Shown here piece by piece: positions 7,637-22,926 of a stretch of 64,000 nt of DNA; positions within the stretch are counted from its first letter, which is position 1; each line of letters begins with the position of its first letter. A program made the translations under genes and the position numbers. The notes below the pieces were generated by a model. That model ran no database searches. It saw only the letters and a list, made by a program, of their open reading frames with translations, and was not told the DNA's origin. The DNA is from Myxococcus hansupus. Its GTDB lineage: Bacteria > Myxococcota > Myxococcia > Myxococcales > Myxococcaceae. The stretch is from contig NZ_CP012109.1 in NCBI RefSeq assembly GCF_000280925.3, positions 7,770,501 to 7,834,500 of the forward strand, given 5' to 3'.

Positions 7637-8440
7637 TCAGCTCACGCTTTCGGCGCTGTATCGCGCGATGAGTCCGGTGCGAACGGCCTCGCGGTGAACC
7701 CGCGTGAAGAAGGCGCACGCGAGCAGGATTTCCACCACCGCCAGACCCGCGCCCCATAGCAACGTCGACACATGAAACGAGCCCCCGGCCGCGAGTGCGC
7801 GCATGCCCTCGAACACGTAGGAGGGCGGCAGGACCTTCGAGACGGCCTGCATCCACGCGGGCAGCGTGGACAGGGGATAGAAGACGCCGGCGAAGGGCGA
7901 TAGCAGCGCGGGGATGGGCCAGACGAACCACTCCGACGCCGGCCCCAGTCGCAGCACCAGCGCGCAGCCGAAGATGCCCAGCGCGATGCCGAACAGGAAC
8001 AGCACCAGCAGGAAGGGCACGAAGAGCGCGCCGTACATCGCGAAGGACAGGCCGAAGACGGTGCTGGCCAGCACCAGCATCACCACCAGGCCCAGGGTGC
8101 TCGTCGCGATGCTGGAGAGCACCAGGCCGCTCAGGTATTCGGAGATGGAGAGCGGCGACGCGAACATGTTGAGGAAGTTGCGCGACCACACGTCCTCGAA
8201 GAACACCATCGTCACGCCCTGCATGACGCGGATGAAGAAGTCCCACAAGAGGACCGCGCCCAGCAGCGCCGGGACGAAGTTGTACGGCTGCGCCGTGATG
8301 TCGTTGAGGTAGCGGCTCATGAAGCCCCACAGCACCATGTCGATGGCCACCCAGGCGAAGAGCGGCAGGAAGCGCGCGACGCTCCCCCTCAACAGGTAGT
8401 AGTGGCGCAGCGAGACGGCGGCGGCACGGTGGAGTCGCAT
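7637..8440 (-). CDS. ABC-2 type transporter permease
   Basis: 267 residues with about six hydrophobic segments in the arrangement of ABC-2 permeases. The family's characteristic late region is present: LLSPFAGVFYPLSTLPAWMQ, then LPPSYVFEGMRAL. It forms the membrane part of an exporter with the ATPase encoded 2 bp upstream in the same operon (ATPase stop at 8443, permease start at 8440). The substrate is unknown; related pairs export polysaccharides, lipids, peptides or drugs. No periplasmic component is adjacent, consistent with a simple two-gene exporter. Confidence 0.9.
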   Translation of the reverse strand: MRLHRAAAVSLRHYYLLRGSVARFLPLFAWVAIDMVLWGFMSRYLNDITAQPYNFVPALLGAVLLWDFFIRVMQGVTMVFFEDVWSRNFLNMFASPLSISEYLSGLVLSSIATSTLGLVVMLVLASTVFGLSFAMYGALFVPFLLVLFLFGIALGIFGCALVLRLGPASEWFVWPIPALLSPFAGVFYPLSTLPAWMQAVSKVLPPSYVFEGMRALAAGGSFHVSTLLWGAGLAVVEILLACAFFTRVHREAVRTGLIARYSAESVS

Positions 8441-8442
8441 GG

Positions 8443-9231
8443 TCAGTTCCGTCCCAGCGCGAGCGGCTCGCGCGCCACGGTGATGAAGAGCTCCTCGAGC
8501 GAGGGCTGGCCATGCTCGCGGGGCAACGTGCGCGGGTCCCCTTCCAGCAACACCTGGCCGTGCGACAGGAACATCACGCGATCACAAACCTCCTCCACCT
8601 CGTACATGTTGTGGGACGTCCACAGCACGCCGCCGGTGCCCTCCGCGGCGAACTCGCGGATGCGGGTGCGGATGTCGCGCGCCGTCGCGGGGTCCAGCGA
8701 CGCGGTGGGCTCGTCCAGCAGCAGCAGGCTTGGCCGGTTGAGCATCGCCTTCGCCAGCGCCACGCGGGTCTGCTCGCCGGAGGACAGCACGCCACACTTC
8801 GCGTCGCGGTACTTCACCAGGTCGAACTGCGTGAGCAGCTCCTCGATGCGCGCGCCCAGCGCCTTCACCCCGTAGATGAGGCCGAAGACGCGCAGGTTCT
8901 GGTACACGGTGAGGTTGCCGGGCAGCGGCGAGTAGACGGCGGCGAAGTTCGTCAGCTCCAACGCCGCGGAGCGCTGGGACGCCAGGTCCAACTGCTGGAT
9001 GTGGATGGTGCCGGACGTGGGCGCGAGCACGCCGAGCACCATGTTGATGGTCGTCGTCTTCCCGGCGCCGTTGGGCCCCAGCAGTCCGACAATCTCGCCC
9101 CGCCCCACCTCGAACGAGACACCATCCACCGCGGCCTTGCCGCCGTATTCCTTGCGCAGGCTCGCCACCGACAGCACCTTGGACACCCCGGCGCTCGCCT
9201 GCGCCCCGGGCCCCGTCCCTGAAGTCACCAT
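8443..9231 (-). CDS. ABC transporter ATP-binding protein
   Basis: 262 residues from the ATG giving MVTSGTGPGAQ; another in-frame start lies 48 bp upstream and neither has a strong Shine-Dalgarno sequence. All ATPase motifs are present in order: Walker A GPNGAGKTT, Q-loop region, signature LSSGEQTR (S for the usual GG), Walker B LLLLDEP, D-loop SLD and switch histidine in WTSHN. It powers the ABC-2 permease encoded immediately downstream. It resembles the drug/polysaccharide exporter class (DrrA/NodI-like). The sequence does not reveal the substrate. Confidence 0.92.
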   Translation of the reverse strand: MVTSGTGPGAQASAGVSKVLSVASLRKEYGGKAAVDGVSFEVGRGEIVGLLGPNGAGKTTTINMVLGVLAPTSGTIHIQQLDLASQRSAALELTNFAAVYSPLPGNLTVYQNLRVFGLIYGVKALGARIEELLTQFDLVKYRDAKCGVLSSGEQTRVALAKAMLNRPSLLLLDEPTASLDPATARDIRTRIREFAAEGTGGVLWTSHNMYEVEEVCDRVMFLSHGQVLLEGDPRTLPREHGQPSLEELFITVAREPLALGRN

Positions 9232-9300
9232 GGCGCGCACTATGCCGTGGCCCGGGCCCCAGGCACGCGCAACCTGCACGCTGACGACTTCCCGACGCGC

Positions 9301-11823
9301 TCAGCGCCCGCCGCGGGGCAGACGCACGGTGAAGACGGAGCCCGCCCCGGGCCGGCTCTCCACCTCGATGCGCCCACCCATGGCGTCGACAATCTGCCGG
9401 CTGATGTAGAGCCCCAGCCCCAGGCCGCCGTAGTGCCTTTCGGACACCGCGCGCTCGAAGCGGCCGAACAGGCGCGGCAGGTCCTCCGCGGCGATGCCAA
9501 TGCCCTCGTCACGCACGGACACGCGCACGTCCTTCTCGCCCTCGAAGGCCGCCTCCACGAGGACGGGCCGGCCCGCGCCGTACTTGGCCGCGTTGGTCAG
9601 CAGGTTCACCAGCACCTGGTCCAACCGCAGCGAATCCCACCGGCCCGGCAGCGGCCCGGGGACTTCCACGCGCACCGAGCAGCCCGCCTGGGTGAACACC
9701 TCTTCCATCCGGTCCACGGCGTCGCGCACGGCCTGTCCCAGGTCGATGTCCGCGGGCTCCAGCGTCAGCCGCCCCAGCGAAATCCGGCTGACGTCCAGCA
9801 GGCTGTCCACCAGCGCGCTCAGCCGCTGCACCTGCCGCATGGCCGTGGCCAGCCGGGGCCGCACCCGCTCCCGGCCCTCCTCGCCCACGGCGCGCTCGAT
9901 GAGCCCGTGCTGCAGCTTGAGGCTGGTGAGCGGCGTCTTCAGCTCGTGGCTGGCCACGGAGAGGAACTCGTCACGCAGGCGCACCGCGGCCTGGGCATCC
10001 CGGTAGAGCGACGCGTTCTCCAGCGCCACCGCCACCCGCCGCGCCAGCTCCTCCGCCATGGCCACGTCGGCGGTGACCAGCCTGCGGCACGGCGCCGACG
10101 TCCCCAACGTGATGACGCCCAGCGTGCGCCCCCGCGTGCGCACCGGCACCGCGAGCAGGGAGTGCGGGTTCAGCGACTCCAGGAAGGCCCGGTGCCCGTG
10201 CCCCTGGCTCATGCGCTCGAGCAGCTCCGGCCCCACCTCGGGCAAGAAGCGCGTCTCCCCTGACAGGAAGCACTCGCGCGCCGGATGCAGCGTGCCCTCC
10301 ACCCAGGACGGTGGCAGCGCGGCCAGCAGCGACACATCCCGCTCCTGCTCGCGGTGGGACGCGGCCACGCACCGCAGCTCACCGTCCGAGCCCACCAGCT
10401 CCACCAGGCAGTAGGTGGCCACGTTCTCCGCCGCCACCCGCGACAGGTGCTCCAGCGTCCACTCCACGTCGTCCAGGTGCTCGGCCAGCGCGCGGCTCGC
10501 CTCCAGCAGGAAGAAGAGCCGCTCCTCGGCCTCCTTGCCGACCTCCAGCGCCAGGTGCAGCTTGCCGCCGCGCTCCCGCAGCGCCTCGTACAGCGCCGCG
10601 CGCTCCAGCGCCTGCGCGCACTGCTGCGCCAGCGACGACATGAAGCCGCGCTCCTCCGCGAGGAAGCGCTGCGGCGTGTCCCACGCGAACATCAGGAAGC
10701 CCCGGACGCGGTGCTCCACCTTCAGCGGCAGCGCGGCCCACGCGCCCGTGCCCATGACGCCCAGCACGTCCCGCGCCGGCTCGGGAATGGCGCGCAGCAC
10801 CGCCTCGTGCGTGCCGAACCACTGGGGCTCCAGTTGCGACAAGGCGCGGTCCAGGAGCGGCACCTGGTCCGCCCACAGCCCCCGGAGGCTGTCGAGCACG
10901 GCCGGCGCGTAGCCGAAGGAGCCCAGCACGTGGAGCCGTCCATCCTCCAACATGCCCAACACCGCGCCGCGCGAGGGCCCCGCGGGCCGCAGGTCCTCGT
11001 GCATCAGCGCCTCCGCCACGTCCTCGGCGGTGGCCGCGCGGGACAGCGCCGCGGTGACGGCCTGGAGACGTTCGGTGCGCTGCTGCACGCCGCGCGCCTC
11101 CGCGTACAGCAGTGCGTTGTCCAGCGACAGGCTGGCGCGCCGAGCCAGCTCCAACGCCAGCTCCAGGTCGGCCGCGCCCGGCGCGCCGGCCTCCTCGCAC
11201 CGGACCAGCGACAGCGCGCCCAGGACGCGGCCTCGCGCCAGCAACGGCACGATGAGGCCCGCGCGGATGCCCAGGCGCCGCGCCACCTCCAACTGCGCCG
11301 CCGTGCTCACCAGCCCTGGCAGCGTCGCGTCCGGGACCTCCGGCAGCAGCGCGGCCTTGCCGGTGCGCAGCACCTCCGGGATGCCCCCCGCGGCCGCCAA
11401 ATCCAAGGGCTGAAGACGCGCCAGCTCGAGGACCAGCGCCGCCTGCTCCGGCGCCCGGTGCGCGGCCGCCACGCGCTCCACGCAGCCGTCCGCGGTGAGC
11501 ACGTCCACCGCGCACCAGTCCGCCAGCAGTGGGACGGCCAGCTCCGCGAGCCGCTGGAGCACCGTGCGGGACTCCAGGGAGGAGGACAGCAGCTCCCCCG
11601 CGCTCGCCAGGAACGCGATGCGCTCCTCGGCGTCGTCGCTCCCCCGCAGGCGAGCGGACGGCCCGGCGCCACCCGGCAGGCCCTCCGCCACGAAAGGTGG
11701 ACGCACGTCTTCCCTCTCCGTGGAGCCGGGCCCTTCGGGCGCGTGCTCGTCCACGGACTCGGGCCGCGGGGATGAAGAAGGGCGGCGCGACATGGGTGCC
11801 CGAGATAATGACGCCGTCGCCAT
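9301..11823 (-). CDS. Triple-GAF sensor histidine kinase
   Basis: 840 residues from the first ATG (a second ATG, giving MSRRPSSS, lies 30 bp downstream; ribosome sites are weak for both). Residues ~1-65 are low-complexity. Three GAF-like sensory domains follow at about 75-225, 240-395 and 410-585. The dimerisation domain carries the phospho-histidine in ASHELKTPLTSLK, and the ATP-binding domain has the N box (LVNLLTNAAKYG), DEGIGI, and YGGLGLGLYISR. There are no transmembrane segments, so it is a cytoplasmic sensor kinase. The signal is unknown; GAF domains often bind cyclic nucleotides or other small ligands. No cognate regulator is adjacent. Confidence 0.9.
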   Translation of the reverse strand: MATASLSRAPMSRRPSSSPRPESVDEHAPEGPGSTEREDVRPPFVAEGLPGGAGPSARLRGSDDAEERIAFLASAGELLSSSLESRTVLQRLAELAVPLLADWCAVDVLTADGCVERVAAAHRAPEQAALVLELARLQPLDLAAAGGIPEVLRTGKAALLPEVPDATLPGLVSTAAQLEVARRLGIRAGLIVPLLARGRVLGALSLVRCEEAGAPGAADLELALELARRASLSLDNALLYAEARGVQQRTERLQAVTAALSRAATAEDVAEALMHEDLRPAGPSRGAVLGMLEDGRLHVLGSFGYAPAVLDSLRGLWADQVPLLDRALSQLEPQWFGTHEAVLRAIPEPARDVLGVMGTGAWAALPLKVEHRVRGFLMFAWDTPQRFLAEERGFMSSLAQQCAQALERAALYEALRERGGKLHLALEVGKEAEERLFFLLEASRALAEHLDDVEWTLEHLSRVAAENVATYCLVELVGSDGELRCVAASHREQERDVSLLAALPPSWVEGTLHPARECFLSGETRFLPEVGPELLERMSQGHGHRAFLESLNPHSLLAVPVRTRGRTLGVITLGTSAPCRRLVTADVAMAEELARRVAVALENASLYRDAQAAVRLRDEFLSVASHELKTPLTSLKLQHGLIERAVGEEGRERVRPRLATAMRQVQRLSALVDSLLDVSRISLGRLTLEPADIDLGQAVRDAVDRMEEVFTQAGCSVRVEVPGPLPGRWDSLRLDQVLVNLLTNAAKYGAGRPVLVEAAFEGEKDVRVSVRDEGIGIAAEDLPRLFGRFERAVSERHYGGLGLGLYISRQIVDAMGGRIEVESRPGAGSVFTVRLPRGGR

Positions 11824-11895
11824 GCCGACAACGGCACTCCGACGTAGGTACGAGACAACTGTCAGGTGGATGACCTGCCAACCGGTGGCGCGGGA

Positions 11896-12168
11896 TTAAC
11901 CCGCGCCGCGCCGGCCCGCGCGGTTCTTGTCCCAGATGGCGTACAGGATGAGCAGGAAGGCGAAGAGCCGCACCACGTAGATGTAGTGGCGCCGCTCGTC
12001 ATCCGTGTCCATCAGCGCCGCCACCACCGCGTTGCCCCCCAGCATCGTGAAGGCCAACGCGAAGAAGCCGAAGAGCCGGTCCTTGGACTGGACCCAGAAG
12101 CGGAGGAAGAACAGCGCGCACGCCAGCCACGCCATCGCCGCCGCACCGTTGAGCATGGGCTTGAGCAT
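11896..12168 (-). CDS. Small membrane protein, DUF5985-like (second copy)
   Basis: 90 residues with three hydrophobic segments: NGAAAMAWLACALFFLRFWV, FGFFALAFTMLGGNAVVAAL and the C-terminal YVVRLFAFLLILYAIW. A basic tail (DKNRAGRRG) follows. It shares its layout and length with the upstream gene product, suggesting tandem paralogues that may pair in the membrane. I believe this is the DUF5985 family, from general resemblance. The function is unknown. It is last in a three-gene operon with a winged-helix-like protein, 9 bp after the previous gene. Confidence 0.75.
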   Translation of the reverse strand: MLKPMLNGAAAMAWLACALFFLRFWVQSKDRLFGFFALAFTMLGGNAVVAALMDTDDERRHYIYVVRLFAFLLILYAIWDKNRAGRRGAG

Positions 12169-12177
12169 CAGGGCACC

Positions 12178-12438
12178 TCAGGATGCGTCCCAGATGAGGC
12201 CATAGAGCAGGATGGAGGCGCTGGACAGCGTGGCGATGAGCCGTGGCATGAACAGGTCGATGCTCGACGGCAGCACCACCAGGTCCACGAAGAGCAGCAC
12301 GTTGCTGACCACCATCCCCACGAAGCACAACCCGCTCCACAAGAGCAGCCGCGTCCCCGTGCGCTTGTAGGCTCGCAGCAGCATCACCGCGCACGCCAGG
12401 CTCGTCAAAGCGCAGAGGATGTAGACCGCTTCAGCCAT
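12178..12438 (-). CDS. Small membrane protein, DUF5985-like (first copy)
   Basis: 86 residues from the ATG (a GTG immediately precedes it). Three hydrophobic segments are visible: AVYILCALTSLACAVMLL, a Trp-containing SGLCFVGMVVSNVLLFVDLV, and the C-terminal ATLSSASILLYGLIW. An Arg-rich turn (RAYKRTGTR) lies between the first two, as in the downstream paralogue. The start overlaps the end of the upstream gene by 8 bp, so it is translationally coupled. The role is unknown. Confidence 0.75.
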   Translation of the reverse strand: MAEAVYILCALTSLACAVMLLRAYKRTGTRLLLWSGLCFVGMVVSNVLLFVDLVVLPSSIDLFMPRLIATLSSASILLYGLIWDAS

Positions 12439-12832
12439 CACCGTCCCTGTCCTTCTTCAGGATGAATGCCTCGGCAAAGCCTCGTACCTTGTCCAGCGGC
12501 CGCGAGAAGATGAACGAAATGATGCTGACACGCTTCACGCTATACACGGCCGCCAGTTCCGTCACCGCCTGGACATCCTCCGACGACGCGGGACTGTAAC
12601 GGTAGGATGGGGGCGAACCTCCATCGCTCACCAGCATGCGGCGCTGTGTCAGGTCCTCCAGTCGGGAGGTGGCGGAAGTATCTGTAATGCGCAGTTCCAG
12701 ACTCACCGCCGATGCCGTCCACTCCCTGTCCGCGCGCGCACGAAGCAGGAGGAGCACCTCCAGCTTCTCCAGGGAGTCGATGTGCGTCGAGATGAAGCGC
12801 TGGACCCGCGGCGGGATTCCGGCGTCACTCAC
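12431..12832 (-). CDS. Winged-helix-like small protein
   Basis: 133 residues. Residues ~10-85 look like a winged helix: helices around HIDSLEKLEVLLLL and TASAVSLELRI, then TSRLEDLTQRRMLVSDGG, as in MarR or other wHTH folds. The C-terminal part contains RPLDKVRGFAEAFILKKDRDGDG. No Cys, metal or membrane motif was found. It heads an operon with two small membrane proteins, overlapping the first. It may sense or transmit membrane state to DNA, or be an adaptor; this is inference. The gene starts 30 bp from the end of the response regulator operon on the same strand. Confidence 0.7.
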   Translation of the reverse strand: MSDAGIPPRVQRFISTHIDSLEKLEVLLLLRARADREWTASAVSLELRITDTSATSRLEDLTQRRMLVSDGGSPPSYRYSPASSEDVQAVTELAAVYSVKRVSIISFIFSRPLDKVRGFAEAFILKKDRDGDG

Positions 12833-12862
12833 ACGACCACCTTGCCCATGTTATTTTGTGCG

Positions 12863-14023
12863 TCAACCATTTCTCGCCCGGCGATGTTCACCGCCCGGGG
12901 CGTTGAGGTTGTCCGCCTGGCCGCTGTCCTCCGCAGGAGAGGAGCCATCCGCATGCTCCTGGCCGGGCCTGCCGGTGGACAGACCTGGCAGGTTCCTCAG
13001 CACGTCGATGAGCCGGGCGAGCGACCCCGCGTCCTCACCCCGTGCCTCCAGTGTAGCGATGTGCTCCGTCACCGGCAGGGGCAGCCAACCGTGGCTGGCG
13101 GTGGCTCGCAGCGCCGTCACGTCCATCAGCGCCAGCAGCATCGTCTCCGGGCGGCCGTGCATGCGCGGCAACCGCTCACAGTAGGCGAGCACCGAGCCGC
13201 GCCGCCCATTCACTTCCCATTCCACGGGAAAGGCCTGGAACACCTCGCCTCGGGTGGCGCGCCGCAAGGGCAGCGCCTCCTCGGCGAGGCGCCGTCCATC
13301 CTCCCCGCGAAAGCAGGCATCGGCGTGCAACACGCGCGCCTCGCGATAGGCCAGACATCCCGCCGCCAGACCCTGGGCCGCTTTGTTGGCCAGCAGCGTG
13401 TGCCCGCTGCCCGGCTCCACCAAGGCCAGCGGCATGGGCAGCGCGGCCAGTACCGCCTCCAGCCAGCGGTGCTGATTGCGGCTGGCCTCGGAGCGCAGCC
13501 GCTCCGCCTCCACGCGCCGCTGCGCCTCCAGCAGCTCGCGGGCGTGCTCGCGCTGCTGCGCCTCACGCAGGGCCTCCGCTTGCCGCCGCACCAGCTCCGT
13601 CTTGCGGAACAGCTCCACGAAGACGCTCACCTTGGAGCGGAGGATGGACGGCTCGAAGGGCTTGAGCAGGTAATCCACCGCGCCCATGGCATAGCCGCGC
13701 AGCTCCGGATGCGGTCCGCGGGACAGGCCCGTGAGGAAGATGAGCGGCGTGCCCCGGCTGCGCTCGCGCTCGCGGATGAGCTGCGCCGTCTCGAAGCCAT
13801 CCATGTCTGGCATCACGACATCCAGGAGGATGACGGCGAAGTCCTGGGTGAGCAGGTGGCGAAGCGCCTCGCGGCCGCTGCGCGCGGTGATGAGCCGCTG
13901 CCCGAGCGGCGCCAGCGTGGCCTCCAGGGCCAGCAGGTTCTCCTGTTGGTCATCCACCAGGAGCAACGACGCGGGCTCCAGCGGCGGCGTGGGCAAGCGC
14001 TCGCGGGTGGGACCGCCGGTCAA
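12863..14023 (-). CDS. Response regulator with PAS-like C-terminal domain
   Basis: About 386 residues. The receiver domain comes first: acidic pair in SLLLVDDQQEN, phospho-acceptor Asp in VILLDVVMPDMDG, Thr in IFLTG, Lys in YLLKPFEP. A long charged coiled coil (about residues 140-190, QREHARELLEAQRRVEAERL) and a PAS-like domain (LEAVLAALPMPLALVEPG) follow. I favour the TTG at 14023, which overlaps the CheB-like stop in a TTGA and has AAGG at proper spacing; a GTG at 14068 would overlap by 49 bp. It is last in the poly-HAMP kinase/CheR/CheB-like operon and probably accepts phosphate from that kinase. Confidence 0.85.
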   Translation of the reverse strand: MTGGPTRERLPTPPLEPASLLLVDDQQENLLALEATLAPLGQRLITARSGREALRHLLTQDFAVILLDVVMPDMDGFETAQLIRERERSRGTPLIFLTGLSRGPHPELRGYAMGAVDYLLKPFEPSILRSKVSVFVELFRKTELVRRQAEALREAQQREHARELLEAQRRVEAERLRSEASRNQHRWLEAVLAALPMPLALVEPGSGHTLLANKAAQGLAAGCLAYREARVLHADACFRGEDGRRLAEEALPLRRATRGEVFQAFPVEWEVNGRRGSVLAYCERLPRMHGRPETMLLALMDVTALRATASHGWLPLPVTEHIATLEARGEDAGSLARLIDVLRNLPGLSTGRPGQEHADGSSPAEDSGQADNLNAPGGEHRRARNG

Positions 14024-14577
14024 GGTTGCACCTTGGAGCGCGGCACATAGGCCAGCCGCGCGAGCCACCCTCCTACGGTTCCCAGCGTCAATCGCGACAT
14101 CTCGCCCTCCTCCCCTTCGCCCCCGGTTTGAAAATCCCCCACCACCGCCACGCGTCCGCCGCGTGCGTGCAGCGCGTGCAGGCCCGCCACACCATCCTCG
14201 TGCCCCGTGAAGAGCAGCCCCGCGGCCCGAGCCCCCTGGCTGTCCGCCGCGGACTCGAAGAGCGCGTCCAGGCCGGGCCGCTGCCCATGTTCGGGCGGCT
14301 CCACGGACAGGGCCACGCAGCCGCCATCCACCAGCAGGTGGTAGCCCGCGGGGGCCAGGTACACGCAGCCGGGTTGCAGCTCGTCCTTGTCGTCCGGCTC
14401 CACCACGGGCAGCGCGCAGCGGCGGCCCAGCGGCGCGGCCAGCGCGTCCAGCGGCCCCCGGTGCAGCGCCAGCACCACCGGCACCGAGAGGTGGGGCGGC
14501 AAGAGCGCCAGCACCGACTCCACGTCCGCCGCCGCGCTGCGCGGCGCCCCCATCACCAGCAAGCCCATGGGACTCAT
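14020..14577 (-). CDS. CheB-type methylesterase domain protein, nucleophile replaced
   Basis: 185 residues, with no receiver domain. It follows the CheB catalytic-domain pattern: first strand GLLVMGAPRSAAADVESVL, VVLALHRG with the His, CVYLAPAGYHLLVDGG, and LFTGHEDGVAGL with the Asp. In CheB the first strand ends GAS-T-GG, the Ser being the nucleophile. Here the position is Pro (GAPRSA), though a Ser sits two residues on. It may be inactive or use a shifted residue. The start (ATG with upstream GGAGGG) overlaps the CheR stop in an ATGA. Its partners are the poly-HAMP kinase and CheR in a non-chemotaxis methylation-type signalling operon. Confidence 0.82.
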   Translation of the reverse strand: MSPMGLLVMGAPRSAAADVESVLALLPPHLSVPVVLALHRGPLDALAAPLGRRCALPVVEPDDKDELQPGCVYLAPAGYHLLVDGGCVALSVEPPEHGQRPGLDALFESAADSQGARAAGLLFTGHEDGVAGLHALHARGGRVAVVGDFQTGGEGEEGEMSRLTLGTVGGWLARLAYVPRSKVQP

Positions 14578-15406
14578 GCCACCCTCCGGTAGATGCGGCC
14601 GCAGTCCTCCAGCGCCTCGTAGGCCCCCGCGTGGGGCGTGCGCGCCACGGTCTCCTTGCGTCCCAGACACAAGAAGCCGAAGCGGGCGAGGCTCTCGAAG
14701 AGTCGGCCGTGCACGTGGTTGTGCAGTGCGCGGTTGAACGTCAGGAGCGTGTCCCGGCACACGATGACGTGGAACTCGTTGAACGAGCCATCCGTGGCCA
14801 GGTTGTGCTGCGTGAAGAAAATCCGGTCGCGCAGCTTGGGCTGGAGCAGCGCCCAGTTGCCGTCACGCGTGTAGTAGTCGCTGAGCGCGCCCTTCCCGCC
14901 CGCCTCCAGGTAACGGCGCGCGTCCTCGTCCGTCGGGAGCGGCAGCACCCCGGTGCGCGCGTCCGCCAGCAGGCCCTCGCTGGCGTCGGACGCATACAGC
15001 CGGCACTTCCCCCACAGGCCCTCCTCGTGCAGCAGGATGGCCAGCGCGTAGCTGTCCTCCCCGGTGCCGCAGCCCGCGTGCCACACCCGCACGGACGGCC
15101 AGGTGCGCAGCACCGGCACCACCCGGGCGCGGAAGTCCCGGAAGAAGGCGGCCTCCGAGAAGAGCGCCGGCGGCGTGCAGGACAACGTCCGCAGCAGGGC
15201 GTCCATCGCCTCGGCGTCGTGCAGCACGCGGCCCTGGAGGGAGGAGAAGCTGTCCAGCCGCTCCTCGCGAAGGTGGTGTCGCAGCCGCCGCAAGAGCTGC
15301 GGCCGGGAGCGGCTCCGGAGGTCGAAGCCCCACTGCCGGGCCACGCCCTCCAGGAGCAGGTCCACCTCCAGCGCCTCCAGCTCCGCGCCGCGCGCGCCGG
15401 GCCCCG

Positions 15407-15410
<4 letters not shown>
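14574..15410 (-). CDS. CheR-type protein methyltransferase
   Basis: 278 residues from the ATG giving MTGPGARGAELEA, which overlaps the kinase stop in an ATGA. The N-terminal helical CheR domain (about 15-90) is followed by the SAM-binding domain with VWHAGCGTGEDSYALAILL, the DASEGLLADAR region, and HNLATDGSFNEFHVIVCRDTL. The last corresponds to the CheR 'DVILCRNVLIYF' strand, here with RDTLLTF. CheR methylates glutamates of chemoreceptors. No receptor is encoded here, so the target may be the adjacent poly-HAMP kinase or another protein. It is the second gene of a four-gene overlapping operon. Confidence 0.88.
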
Positions 15411-21862
<6,452 letters not shown>

Positions 21863-22094
21863 ATGCGTTCCTGGTCGGTCCCGGGGCGGAGGAGCACCAA
21901 CCTCCGACCTGCGGGAATCTCGCAGCTCAGGCTCTTTCTCTCCCGATTTCGCAGACTTGGACCAGCCCCCCCGGGCCGCCCGGCTGGCCATCAGGCGACA
22001 CTCCAGAAGGCCTTCGTCGGGCAGCCAACACTGCTCCGAGCGCGGCGCCACCGGGCGTGAAGCCCCGCCGCTCGCGCTGAGCGACCTGGCAGCC

Positions 22095-22919
22095 TCAGTT
22101 CCGAACGCGAGGCGCTGGCGCGCGGACGCGCACCTGCATTTCGGCGTCGCCCGCGACCACGTTGCTGAGCACTTCCCGCTGCGTGGGTGACAACCGTGCC
22201 ACGGCGCGCAGCGCGGCCACCAGCACCAGCGACTCCAGCGGAGACGGCACGCCGATGCCGTCAGGCCCTGTCTTCAGCGGCAACGGCAGGCGGGGCGCGC
22301 GGCCCGCGGCAGTGAGCGCGGCCACGGCATAGGGCGGAGACGTGTCCAGCGTGACGGCAATCGCGGGCAGTTGGGTGGCGACCTCCCCCTGACCGCGCGC
22401 CTGCATCTCCATCAGCATCTGAAGCGCGCCGGGCTTGAAGTACAGCGCGAGCCCCGCGCGCCCGTCGCCCATGTGGAAGACACACCCTTCGAAGGCGTGA
22501 TTCAACGGACCGGTGACGGCCACCTCGAAGGGCTGGCTGTCATCCCAGTGCGTCCAGGGCTTCGCGTCCCAATACTCCGTCGCCGCCTGCACGAAGAGCA
22601 GCGCCTTGTCGGACCCCAGCCCCGACAAGCCTCGCTGCCCCCAGGCCAGAAAAGTGGCGATGGCCGCGCACGAAGCAAGTGCCTGCGAAGGCGGCGCCTC
22701 CACCATCAGCCCCAGCCCTTCCGCCGCGGCGGTCAGCGCGGGCTCGCAGCGGACCTCCGCCGCCTCCACGCCCTCCAGCAGGGTCCGCAGCCCCGTGACG
22801 TCATCCGACTCGAACACGGGGGCCGCCGGCTCACCCGACTCCGAGATACGCAAGTACACCTGCACCTGCGTGGTGCCCTGGCTGAGTGGCACGGGGCCCA
22901 GCTTGAACAGATAGAACAT
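22095..22919 (-). CDS. Hypothetical protein in KaiC/response-regulator operon
   Basis: 274 residues, not recognised. The N-terminus reads MFYLFKLGPVPLSQGTTQVQ. The middle contains AIATFLAWGQRGLSGLGSDKALLFVQAATEYW and a beta-rich stretch GCVFHMGDGRAGLALYFKPG. The C-terminus has a helical LSPTQREVLSNVV. No signal peptide or membrane segment was found. The start is 7 bp after the upstream response-regulator stop with GAGG in the spacer, so it is third in an operon with a KaiC-like ATPase and a receiver protein. It may be an output or partner protein of that system. Confidence 0.75.
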   Translation of the reverse strand: MFYLFKLGPVPLSQGTTQVQVYLRISESGEPAAPVFESDDVTGLRTLLEGVEAAEVRCEPALTAAAEGLGLMVEAPPSQALASCAAIATFLAWGQRGLSGLGSDKALLFVQAATEYWDAKPWTHWDDSQPFEVAVTGPLNHAFEGCVFHMGDGRAGLALYFKPGALQMLMEMQARGQGEVATQLPAIAVTLDTSPPYAVAALTAAGRAPRLPLPLKTGPDGIGVPSPLESLVLVAALRAVARLSPTQREVLSNVVAGDAEMQVRVRAPAPRVRN

Positions 22920-22926
22920 GGGGGCC

